From assembly GCF_021166475.1 (NCBI RefSeq), contig NZ_JAJOYS010000001.1, forward strand, positions 1,302,001 through 1,366,000: 64,000 bases of DNA. The letters run 5' to 3'. This stretch comes from Pelagibacterium xiamenense (GTDB lineage Bacteria; Pseudomonadota; Alphaproteobacteria; Rhizobiales; Devosiaceae). The translations under genes were made by a program, and so were the position numbers. Below, piece by piece: positions 26,083 to 33,488 of this stretch. Within the stretch, counting starts at the first letter, position 1. Each line of letters opens with the position of its first letter. Below the pieces are notes generated by a model. The model was not told where the DNA came from, did no database searches, and worked only from the letters and a program-made list of their open reading frames with translations.

Positions 26083-27162
26083 TTAGCTCCTCCACTGTGT
26101 GATGCTTGTGACCTTGCGGTCGCGCTTTTTGACGGAATTCCGCCAAACTAAGGGTCCCGAGACCGTATCCACCGGCGCCTTGCCAGTCCGTGCCGCGCCA
26201 TCCATGAGGCGCAACAGCGTTTCGGCGGTGCGGATCCCGATCGTGCCGTAGGGCAGGTCGATCGTGCTCAGGCTCGGGTAAACGTGTTCGGAAATGATGC
26301 GATAATCGTCGTAGCCAACGACGCTGATATCATCGGGGATTGAGAGCCCGCGCTCATGGAGAATGCGGTAGACCTGCATCGCCATCTTGTCGTTGCCGCA
26401 GCAGAGTGCCGTCGGCCGGTCCTTGAGCCGGAGGATGCGATCGACAGAGTCCCAGAGCCGGTCGAATTCATGGGCCGGATCGGCCAGCGCAGCGCTGACG
26501 ACGAGGTCGGGATCGAAGCGGATACCGTTTTCCTCGAGAGCGGACTTGTACCCCTCGACGCGGAGATCCCGGGCGATGAGCGAGTCGGGCAACGTCAGAA
26601 AGCCGATGCGCTCGTGGCCGTCGTCAATCAGGGCCTGAACGAGCGTACGTTGCCCGCCCATGTCGTCGGGAACCACGGCCGGGGTGCCTGCATCGTCGAA
26701 GCAGTTGGCGAGAACGATTGGGGTGTTGCGCCCGATGACGGGCAGCGAGACCTTCTGATGATACTCGGCCACATAGATCAGCCCCTCGACACGGTGCTCG
26801 AGAAAGGTCTGGATGAGGTTGGGCACGCGATCGGCGCGTCCACCGGTATCGGAAATGAGCAGCGTCTTGCCATACTCGGCGAGAAGCCGCTGTGCACCCT
26901 GGACGATAAAAATTTCCGGCAGCCCGGCAGGAGAGGACCACTCCGGGCCTGTCGAAATGGCTCCCGTGATCATGCCGACGAGACCGGAGCGTTGCGAGCG
27001 CATGGTGCGCGCTGCGCTGGAAGGGATATAGTTGAGGTCGCCGATAGCCTTCAGCACGGCGTCTCGCGTCTTCTGATTGACCGGGGCATCTCCGTTGAGC
27101 ACCCGGCTCACCGTTTTCGGAGAAACGCCCGCCGCTTTTGCGACGTCGTAAATCGTGGCCAT
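26083..27162 (-). CDS. LacI-family transcriptional regulator
   Basis: A 359-residue regulator starting MATIYDVAKAAGVSPKTVSRVLNG at ATG 27162, with GGAGGAG about 8 bases upstream; a longer frame to 27219 lacks a ribosome site. The helix-turn-helix covers residues 2-25, the hinge SSAARTMRSQRSGLVGMI near 45-65, and a periplasmic-binding-protein-like sugar domain the rest. It heads its own target operon. A 26-bp perfect palindrome (27220-27245) lies 58 bp upstream, consistent with autorepression relieved by the transported sugar. Confidence 0.94.
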   Translation of the reverse strand: MATIYDVAKAAGVSPKTVSRVLNGDAPVNQKTRDAVLKAIGDLNYIPSSAARTMRSQRSGLVGMITGAISTGPEWSSPAGLPEIFIVQGAQRLLAEYGKTLLISDTGGRADRVPNLIQTFLEHRVEGLIYVAEYHQKVSLPVIGRNTPIVLANCFDDAGTPAVVPDDMGGQRTLVQALIDDGHERIGFLTLPDSLIARDLRVEGYKSALEENGIRFDPDLVVSAALADPAHEFDRLWDSVDRILRLKDRPTALCCGNDKMAMQVYRILHERGLSIPDDISVVGYDDYRIISEHVYPSLSTIDLPYGTIGIRTAETLLRLMDGAARTGKAPVDTVSGPLVWRNSVKKRDRKVTSITQWRS

Positions 27163-27219
27163 TCTTTCTCCTCCCAGCGTGCCGACCGTTTTTCGGGTCG
27201 AACTTTCTGGATCGTACAA

Positions 27220-27245
27220 GACACCGATGTCATGACATCGGTGTC
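27220..27245. promoter_or_regulatory. 26-bp perfect palindrome, candidate LacI operator
   Basis: The 13-bp arm GACACCGATGTCA is followed directly by its exact reverse complement. It sits upstream of the LacI-headed sugar operon. Even-length, gapless symmetry is normal for LacI-family operators, although the extent here is longer than the usual 14-20 bp. The 250 bp between it and the FadR-type gene stop at 27496 contains no recognisable gene. Confidence 0.7.
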
Positions 27246-27495
27246 ATGGTTAGCAATGCGGGATTCCTGAGTCAATGGGCCGCCGCTCAAACGGTCGCAG
27301 GGCTAGGGGGCGGCGACTTGCGGCGAGGTATCCGAACGGTCACATGGCGCGCGGATCGCTTGGATGTCATTGCGTGGCAGGGTTCTCAACGCCGGTGTCT
27401 TCCAGCGTGCAGGCTTTTAAGCATCCGGGTACGGCTCGCGGGCTGCGCGACATACACAAGCAGCGCAATCTTCACAGTGGTCTACCTGGGGGCGT

Positions 27496-28218
27496 CTAGC
27501 GTCCGGCACTAAGACCCAGATCGACTATCGCAATATTGAGAAGCCGGGACATCGACGCGTAAGCGCCCTCGGTATCGCGGGCCCGGATACGTTCGATGAC
27601 CTCACCGTGATTGGGGAGGGAGGCACCCGGTTCGCGAGCGCGTTCGATGGTCAGCCGGAAGGAATAGGCCAGCGCCGCGCCGATGATGTTGGCCAGCTGA
27701 TGAAAGACCACATTGCCGCTCGCCCGCAGCAAGGCCTTGTGGAAGTCGATATCCGCCTGATTGAAGGCGGCGAAATCCTGCGCGTCCTTGTAGCGTGCCA
27801 TGTCGGCATAGGCGCGTTCGAGCGGCTCGATATCCTGGGCTGAGGCGCGGCTGGCTGCAAAGCGGGCGGCGGCCGGCTCGATAACCTGGCGTGCCTCGAT
27901 CAGGCTTAACACCAGTTGCGGGCTGGGCGCCAAGTCCATGGACCAGCGCAGAAGGTCTTCATCGAGCAGATTCCAGTCATCATTGGGCTGAATGACCGTA
28001 CCCACGCGCGGACGTGTCGTAACCAGCCCTTTGCTGCCCAGTACCTTGATCGCCTCGCGCAGAGCGCTGCGGCTGACATTGAGCTCTTCGCACAGTTCGG
28101 GTTCGGTGGGCAGGGCCGTCCCCGGTTTCCATTCCCGGTTGAGAATGCGCTGGGCCAGTTGTTTGACCACGGTCTTGTGCACTCGCGGCTTGACCAGTTT
28201 CTTCTCGACGATGTCCAA
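27496..28218 (-). CDS. GntR-family regulator, FadR subfamily (FCD domain)
   Basis: A protein of about 240 residues from TTG 28218, chosen because GAGGGA lies upstream; an ATG at 28281 would overlap the SDR gene by 32 bp. The N-terminal winged helix includes ALPTEPELCEELNVSRSALREAIKVLGSKGLVTTRPRVGTVI, and an FCD ligand-binding domain follows (LIEARQVIEPAAARFAA, DIDFHKALLRASGN). FCD regulators of this type respond to sugar acids and often bind a metal. It is the third gene of a unit with a galactonate dehydratase-like enzyme and an SDR. The TAATC-N4-GATTA repeat at 30265 is a likely target. Confidence 0.9.
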   Translation of the reverse strand: MDIVEKKLVKPRVHKTVVKQLAQRILNREWKPGTALPTEPELCEELNVSRSALREAIKVLGSKGLVTTRPRVGTVIQPNDDWNLLDEDLLRWSMDLAPSPQLVLSLIEARQVIEPAAARFAASRASAQDIEPLERAYADMARYKDAQDFAAFNQADIDFHKALLRASGNVVFHQLANIIGAALAYSFRLTIERAREPGASLPNHGEVIERIRARDTEGAYASMSRLLNIAIVDLGLSAGR

Positions 28219-28249
28219 ACGTTTTCCCTCGCAGGCCGGCCCGGCAGAC

Positions 28250-29008
28250 TTATTCGTGGTAGAGTACAGAACGCCCGCCATCGATCACAATGTTTTCTGC
28301 GTTGATGAAGGGGGCCTCGTCGCTGGCCAGGAATACGGCTGCCATGGCGACTTCGCCGGGGGTGCAGATCCGACCGGGCGGGTGCAAGTCGTACGTCTGC
28401 TGACGGGCTGCAGAGGGGTCATCAAAACTTTCCCAGTACTCGACGGCAAGCTGGGTTTCCACATAACCGGGCGAAATCGCGTTCACGCGCACCTTGTGCC
28501 GCGCATATTCGATGCCCAGAGAACGTGTCAGGCCCAAAAGCCCGTGCTTGGCGACAGGATAGGGGAACGTCCCGGGGATGATGGTGAAGCTGTGCGACGA
28601 GGCGATGTTGACGATCGAACCGCCCGCACGGAGCATGAGCGGCAAATGCGCCCGGCACATGCGCCAAACCCCCTCAAGGTCGACCGACATGCAGCGCGCC
28701 CACTCTGCATCAGAGGTGTCTAGCGGTTCGTGAAAGACGTTGATGCCGGCATTGTTGACCAAAACGTCGAGGCGGCCATGCACGGCCTGTACATGATCAG
28801 CCAAAGCCGTCACGCTTTGCGGATCGGTCACGTCGAGCGCGACCGCCTCTGCCCGGTCGCCCAGAGCGTCGGCGGTCGCACGACCCGTCGCAATGTCGAT
28901 ATCCGCAACGATAACCTGGCCGCCTTCGCGCACGAAGGCTTCGGCGATCGCCTTCCCGATGCCGCGGCCGGAGCCCGTGACGATGCAGATTTTATCCTTG
29001 AGCCGCAT
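28250..29008 (-). CDS. Short-chain dehydrogenase/reductase of the sugar-acid unit
   Basis: A 252-residue classical SDR starting MRLKDKICIVTGSGRGIG. It has the NNAG motif (VNNAGINVF), catalytic Ser in IASSHSF and Tyr-Lys in YPVAKHG, and a C-terminal GGRSVLYHE. The start at 29008 overlaps the dehydratase stop by a few bases, so translation is coupled. Relatives in sugar acid clusters oxidise aldoses, aldonates or 2-keto-3-deoxy acids. Here it probably acts before or after the dehydratase; the exact substrate is not readable. Confidence 0.9.
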   Translation of the reverse strand: MRLKDKICIVTGSGRGIGKAIAEAFVREGGQVIVADIDIATGRATADALGDRAEAVALDVTDPQSVTALADHVQAVHGRLDVLVNNAGINVFHEPLDTSDAEWARCMSVDLEGVWRMCRAHLPLMLRAGGSIVNIASSHSFTIIPGTFPYPVAKHGLLGLTRSLGIEYARHKVRVNAISPGYVETQLAVEYWESFDDPSAARQQTYDLHPPGRICTPGEVAMAAVFLASDEAPFINAENIVIDGGRSVLYHE

Positions 29009-29009
29009 C

Positions 29010-30182
29010 TTACCAGTCCACAAGCGTGCCGTCCGGCATCACCGCGTTCTGGGTGTGCAGGACCTCCCGGGCGTAAGGATGCCTGTCACATTCGGCTTCG
29101 TCCACATATACGCCGAGGCCCGGTGCTTCGGGCACCTGCCAGAACCCATCCACCATTTTGATCGGGCCTTGGACCACGTCGAAATACCACGGCACCGCGC
29201 CTACCATCTCCTCCTGGATCACATGGTTCGGCGTGGAGACGGCGAAGTGAAGGGCCGCCACTCCGGCGATGGGTCCGAGTGGATTGTGCGGAGCGACGCC
29301 TACGCCGATTGCTTCGGCACGCGCGGCAATTTTTTTTGCCTCCAATAGCCCGCCGCAATGGCAGATGTCGGGCTGTACGATATCGACGGCGTTGAGCCCG
29401 AACAGTGCTTCGAATTCGCTGCGGTCGATCAGCCGTTCGCCGGTGGCCAGCGGGATGCGGTTCTTTTCCGCCAGTCTCTTCAGGCTGTTGAAATCGCCGG
29501 GCTGAACCGGTTCTTCGATGAACATGGGCCTGAAGGGCGTGATGGCGTCGATATAGGCCTGTGCCGCCCCGGCCGAGGCCGGACGGCCATGAAAGTCCAC
29601 CATGATTTCCACGGCGTTGCCGGCGGCTTCGCGCAGCGCCGCCATCATACGGCTAACCAGATCGATTTCCGGCAGGGGCGCGTGATAGTGCGTGTAAGGG
29701 ATAAACACAGCCTTGAAAGCCCGGTAGCCGTTCTCGATCACCTGATGGGCGCGCTCGGCAATCGCTGCGACTTCGGTGGTTTCGTAGACGGCACGCATAT
29801 CACCCATGCCCAAATGGGTGTAGACCGAGACCTTGTCGCGCACCTTTCCCCCCAATAGGCGCCACACCGGCACATCCAGATGCTTGCCCAGGATATCCCA
29901 AAGCGCAAGCTCGACGCCGGAAACGGCGCTCATGCCGACGGCGCCGAGACGCCAGAATGACTGTTTGGTCATGGCGCGCACGGCCTGTTCGATATCGCGC
30001 GGATCGCGTCCGACGATCAGCGGGGCCAGATCATCGATGGCCCCGACAACGGCGCGGGTCTTCCATTCCAGCGTGGCTTCGCCCCAGCCGAACAGGCCCG
30101 GCACATCTGTCTCCACCTTGACGAAAACCCAATTCCGCATCTCGGCATTGACCACTTTGGTTTTGACAGAGGTGATTTTCAC
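29010..30182 (-). CDS. Enolase-superfamily sugar acid dehydratase (D-galactonate dehydratase-like)
   Basis: A 390-residue MR-MLE family enzyme from GTG 30182, with AAAGGACG upstream; a longer frame has no ribosome site. Metal ligands fit D196 (MVDFHGR), E223 (MFIEEPV) and E249 (ATGERL). H198 and H299 (VAPHNPLGP) match the catalytic histidines of D-galactonate dehydratase (DgoD), which converts galactonate to 2-keto-3-deoxygalactonate. The motif order is that of DgoD rather than mannonate dehydratase. In this cluster the GH2 enzyme and CUT1 importer may supply a galactoside. Specificity among aldonates remains inferred. Confidence 0.88.
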   Translation of the reverse strand: MKITSVKTKVVNAEMRNWVFVKVETDVPGLFGWGEATLEWKTRAVVGAIDDLAPLIVGRDPRDIEQAVRAMTKQSFWRLGAVGMSAVSGVELALWDILGKHLDVPVWRLLGGKVRDKVSVYTHLGMGDMRAVYETTEVAAIAERAHQVIENGYRAFKAVFIPYTHYHAPLPEIDLVSRMMAALREAAGNAVEIMVDFHGRPASAGAAQAYIDAITPFRPMFIEEPVQPGDFNSLKRLAEKNRIPLATGERLIDRSEFEALFGLNAVDIVQPDICHCGGLLEAKKIAARAEAIGVGVAPHNPLGPIAGVAALHFAVSTPNHVIQEEMVGAVPWYFDVVQGPIKMVDGFWQVPEAPGLGVYVDEAECDRHPYAREVLHTQNAVMPDGTLVDW

Positions 30183-30251
30183 GCGACGTCCTTTGATCTG
30201 ATGATTTAGGGAATAATCGGCAAATTTTCGCCGGTCAAGGCGTGATTGCGG

Positions 30252-30280
30252 TTGACACGGCAATTAATCATCGGATTATT
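30252..30280 (+). promoter_or_regulatory. Promoter with FadR-type inverted repeat for the GH2/CUT1 operon
   Basis: TTGACA (30252-30257) and ATTATT (30275-30280) are spaced by 17 bp. The repeat TAATC-ATCG-GATTA (30265-30278) fills the spacer and reaches into the -10. A bound FadR-family protein would block polymerase. A second AT-rich stretch with GATGATTTAG and AATAATCG at about 30197-30219 may serve the divergent dehydratase gene. Confidence 0.6.
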
Positions 30281-30309
30281 AGGCGATCCAATGAGGGGCA
30301 GGAGGTATC

Positions 30310-31221
30310 GTGAGCGCCAGAAGTCCGATTGTTGCGAACATCAGGAGGAACAGCGCGCTCTACATCGCCGTCGCGCCTTTTTTGCTGCTTTTCCTGCTGT
30401 TCAACATATTTCCGGTTATGTTTTCCGCCTATCTGGGATTCAACCAGTGGGACGGATTCGGCGACCTGCGATTTGTCGGGCTCGAAAACTATATCCGCGC
30501 TCTTAATGATCCGATCTTTCGCAAAGCTTTGAGCAACACCATTTTCCTGTGGTTCTGGTCCACGGCGCTCACCGTCGGGCTGGCGCTGGCATTGGCGGTG
30601 ATCGTCGACAGCTATGTTGTGTTCGGGCGCAATTATTTCCGCATGGTGTTCCTGTTACCGCTCTTGGTGGCGCCGTCGATCGCGGCGATCATCCTGCGTA
30701 TGTTCTTCACCTCCAATGGCGGGCTGGTGAACATGCTCACGGGCGCTGTCACCGGCACGCCCACCTATTTCGACTGGCTGGGATCGGAATTCTGGATCAA
30801 GCCTCTCGTGGTGCTGTTGGTGATCTGGCGTTGGACCGGTTGGCATATGATCATCTTTCTGGCCGGTTTGCAGTCCATTCCGCGCGATCTCTACGAAGCC
30901 GCGCGCATGGACGGGGTAGGGCGCTGGGCCATCTTTTCACGCATAACCGTGCCGCTGCTGTTGCCCGCGTTGGCCTTCTCCATCATCACCGCCACTCTTG
31001 GTGGCGTGCAGATGTTCGACGAACCCTATGTGCTGACACAGGGGACCGGCGGCACCAATAACAGCGCCACCACGCTGGGCATGTATCTCTATGCCACGGC
31101 CTTCTCTCAATTCAATTTCGGATTGGGTGCGGCGGTCTCCTGGTACATCTTCGCCGGCGTCGTCACCCTTACGTTGATCTATCGGGCGATCCTGAACCGG
31201 TCGCAGTCAGGTGTGGCATGA
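30310..31221 (+). CDS. CUT1 sugar ABC transporter permease (MalF-type), second system
   Basis: A 303-residue permease starting at GTG 30310, with a strong AGGAGGT ribosome site 4 bases upstream. Six hydrophobic segments are predicted. The EAA loop is DLYEAARMDGVGRWAIFSRITVPLLLP, and the segment GGTNNSATTLGMYLYATAF is typical of CUT1 MalF-like subunits. First gene of a five-gene plus-strand operon. Overlaps the next permease by four bases. Confidence 0.94.
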   Translation: MSARSPIVANIRRNSALYIAVAPFLLLFLLFNIFPVMFSAYLGFNQWDGFGDLRFVGLENYIRALNDPIFRKALSNTIFLWFWSTALTVGLALALAVIVDSYVVFGRNYFRMVFLLPLLVAPSIAAIILRMFFTSNGGLVNMLTGAVTGTPTYFDWLGSEFWIKPLVVLLVIWRWTGWHMIIFLAGLQSIPRDLYEAARMDGVGRWAIFSRITVPLLLPALAFSIITATLGGVQMFDEPYVLTQGTGGTNNSATTLGMYLYATAFSQFNFGLGAAVSWYIFAGVVTLTLIYRAILNRSQSGVA

Positions 31222-32060
31222 GAAAGCTCCTTGCCAATCGTGAGCGCCGTTTCAACCTGCTGCTCACTCTAGGTGCGGTGGTGCTCTCAGTATTCTTCGT
31301 GCTGCCACTGTATTGGACGTCGGTGTTCGCCACCCGGACGCTAGGCGAGGTGTTCCAGTTCCCGCCGCCGCTGTTCTACGGAGACAACATTGTCCAGAAT
31401 TTCCAGAACATTGCGGACGTTTACCCGCCGTTCCGGCCGATTGTGAACTCGTTGGCGGTGGCTGTACCCAAGACGATCCTTCTGGTGTTCGTCAGCGCGC
31501 TCGCCGGCTATGGGCTATCGCGCTACACGCGGGCGCCGGGCCATAAGACGCTGCTTCTGGTCAGTTTCGCAACGCTGTTCTTCCCACCGTCTCTGGCACT
31601 GATTCCGTTCTTTTTGCAGATGAGTTGGATCGGTTGGCTCAACACGTTCTGGCCGCTGATCGTGCCGGCCGCAGCATCCGGTTTCGGCGTTGTGTGGATG
31701 TATACCTATATCGGGTCCACGGTGCCACGTGAGCTCTATGAAGCCGCGGAAATGGACGGAGCCAAGGGGTTGTCGACCTTCTTTTTCGTGGTGATACCGA
31801 TCATCCGGCCCGGGCTCGCGGCGCTGGCGGTGTGGACGCTTGTCGAAACGTGGAACGAATTTCAGGTGCCGTTGGTCATACTCGGCGCAAGCGAGAAATT
31901 CACCGTTCCGCTGGCGCTAACCTCCTTGTCGACCACGCACTATTCGGACATGCCGGCGGTAATGCTGGCCACCCTGATGGGGCTGGTACCCGTCTTCATC
32001 CTGTTTTCCCTGCTCAGCAGGCAATTCATTGCCGGTCTCACTTCGGGAGCCGTCAAATGA
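31218..32060 (+). CDS. CUT1 sugar ABC transporter permease (MalG-type), second system
   Basis: A 280-residue permease with six membrane segments. The EAA loop is ELYEAAEMDGAKGLSTFFFVVIPIIRPGLAAL, and the end is SRQFIAGLTSGAVK, the family's usual C-terminus. It forms the translocation pore with the preceding permease. The gene starts on a four-base overlap and is followed by a 70-bp gap to the binding protein gene. Confidence 0.94.
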   Translation: MRKLLANRERRFNLLLTLGAVVLSVFFVLPLYWTSVFATRTLGEVFQFPPPLFYGDNIVQNFQNIADVYPPFRPIVNSLAVAVPKTILLVFVSALAGYGLSRYTRAPGHKTLLLVSFATLFFPPSLALIPFFLQMSWIGWLNTFWPLIVPAAASGFGVVWMYTYIGSTVPRELYEAAEMDGAKGLSTFFFVVIPIIRPGLAALAVWTLVETWNEFQVPLVILGASEKFTVPLALTSLSTTHYSDMPAVMLATLMGLVPVFILFSLLSRQFIAGLTSGAVK

Positions 32061-32130
32061 CCCGGCACATGCCAGGCGCCGGATCAGCAAGCCGCCTCGC
32101 GGCAAGATCGAAAAAGTGGAGGAGCACAAA

Positions 32131-33420
32131 ATGACCAAACTCTGGCTCAAGACGCTGGCCGTCGTGTCAGCCGGCTTGATAACGGCCTTGCCGGTCGCCG
32201 CGCAGGATGGCGTGACACCCAATCCCGACATTTCGGGCAATATCAGCGTATGGACCTGGCCAAATAACGACCGCACATTCGAAGCCCTCATGCCGGCCTT
32301 CAACGAGGTCTACCCGAACATCCAGGTGGAGGTGCAAGGTTTCCCCACGGCCAATGATGCTTATCTCAATACCCTGCAGCGCGGTATGCTGTCGGGCAGC
32401 GGGCCGGACGTGGCCATGATAGAAATATCCATGATGGCGTTACTGCGCGAGCGCCCGCAATGGGTGGATCTCTCTCAGCCCCCCTTCAATGCGGGAGACA
32501 TGCTGGCAGATTTCGCCGATTTCACGGTAAATAACGTCACGCTGGAAGACGGAAAGATCGTCGCATTGCCCAAGCACACCGGCCCGGGCGGCATGTTCTA
32601 TCGCCGCGATGTTTTCGAGGAAGCCGGTCTGCCCTCCGACCCCGATGAGGTCGCCGACCTGTTCAGAGATTGGGACACCTTTATCGAGGAGGGCCAGAAG
32701 CTGGTCGTTCCCAACGAACGCTGGGTGATCGGCAATGGCGAGGAAATCGTGCGCGCCATGACGGCGCAGGCCGGCATAAGCTATTTCGATGAAGACGGTA
32801 ATCTGCAATTCGATCACCCGATCTTTCGTGAAGCCTTTGAAAAGGTCAAGGAAGCTGCAGACGCGGGAATGATCTCGCCGTTCGCCGCCTGGACGCCCGA
32901 ATGGCAAGGCGCATTCCAGCGCGGACAATTGGCGACGGTGATGTATGGCAATTGGTTCGGCGGCTTGCTCAAGCGAGCCTACGCGACCGAACAGGAGGGG
33001 TTGTGGGGTGTCGCGCCCGCGCCAGGGATCGAAGGCAATCGCTCGTTCAACAGCGGTGGTGACTATATCGGCATTCTGGAAACGTCCGATAACAAGGAAG
33101 CCGCCTGGGCCTATATCAGCTGGCTGGTGGCCAACGATGTCAGTCTCCAGCAGCAATATCAGAGTGACGACCTGTATCCGGCCTACCTGCCGGCGGGCGA
33201 AACTGATTGGATCAATTTCGAAGATCCCTACTATGACGGCCAGAACGTCAACGAGATCTTCGCCACGGTCCAGGCGGAAATGACGCCCTTCGTGCTGCAT
33301 CCGCTCGACAACGTCGCTGCCAATGCCATGCGCACCGCGGTCGACAATATCGCTCGCGGTGTCATGACTGTCGATGAAGCCCTGGCTTCCGCCACGGAAA
33401 CCGTCCAGGCACGCATGTAA
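32131..33420 (+). CDS. CUT1 extracellular sugar-binding protein, second system
   Basis: A 429-residue family 1 binding protein from ATG 32131, with GGAGGAG about 8 bases upstream. The signal peptide is MTKLWLKTLAVVSAGLITALPVAAQ. Features include SVWTWPNNDRTFEALMPAFNEVYPNIQVEV, SGPDVAMIEISMMALLRERPQWVDLS and a C-terminal MTVDEALASATETVQARM. Periplasmic receptor of the importer. A hairpin at 33429-33460 separates it from the GH2 gene. Confidence 0.94.
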   Translation: MTKLWLKTLAVVSAGLITALPVAAQDGVTPNPDISGNISVWTWPNNDRTFEALMPAFNEVYPNIQVEVQGFPTANDAYLNTLQRGMLSGSGPDVAMIEISMMALLRERPQWVDLSQPPFNAGDMLADFADFTVNNVTLEDGKIVALPKHTGPGGMFYRRDVFEEAGLPSDPDEVADLFRDWDTFIEEGQKLVVPNERWVIGNGEEIVRAMTAQAGISYFDEDGNLQFDHPIFREAFEKVKEAADAGMISPFAAWTPEWQGAFQRGQLATVMYGNWFGGLLKRAYATEQEGLWGVAPAPGIEGNRSFNSGGDYIGILETSDNKEAAWAYISWLVANDVSLQQQYQSDDLYPAYLPAGETDWINFEDPYYDGQNVNEIFATVQAEMTPFVLHPLDNVAANAMRTAVDNIARGVMTVDEALASATETVQARM

Positions 33421-33428
33421 TGTCTCTA

Positions 33429-33460
33429 ACGGTCGGGGCGCCTGCGGCTGCCCCGGCCGT
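33429..33460 (+). terminator. Stem-loop after second sugar-binding protein gene
   Basis: ACGGTCGGGGC pairs with GCCCCGGCCGT (11 bp, one T-G wobble) around a 10-base loop, starting 9 bp after the stop codon. There is no T tract. As at 24769-24800, it probably protects the binding-protein part of the message or causes partial termination. Confidence 0.6.
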
Positions 33461-33488
33461 CCTTAGTTCAAGCCAACGGATAGAATAG

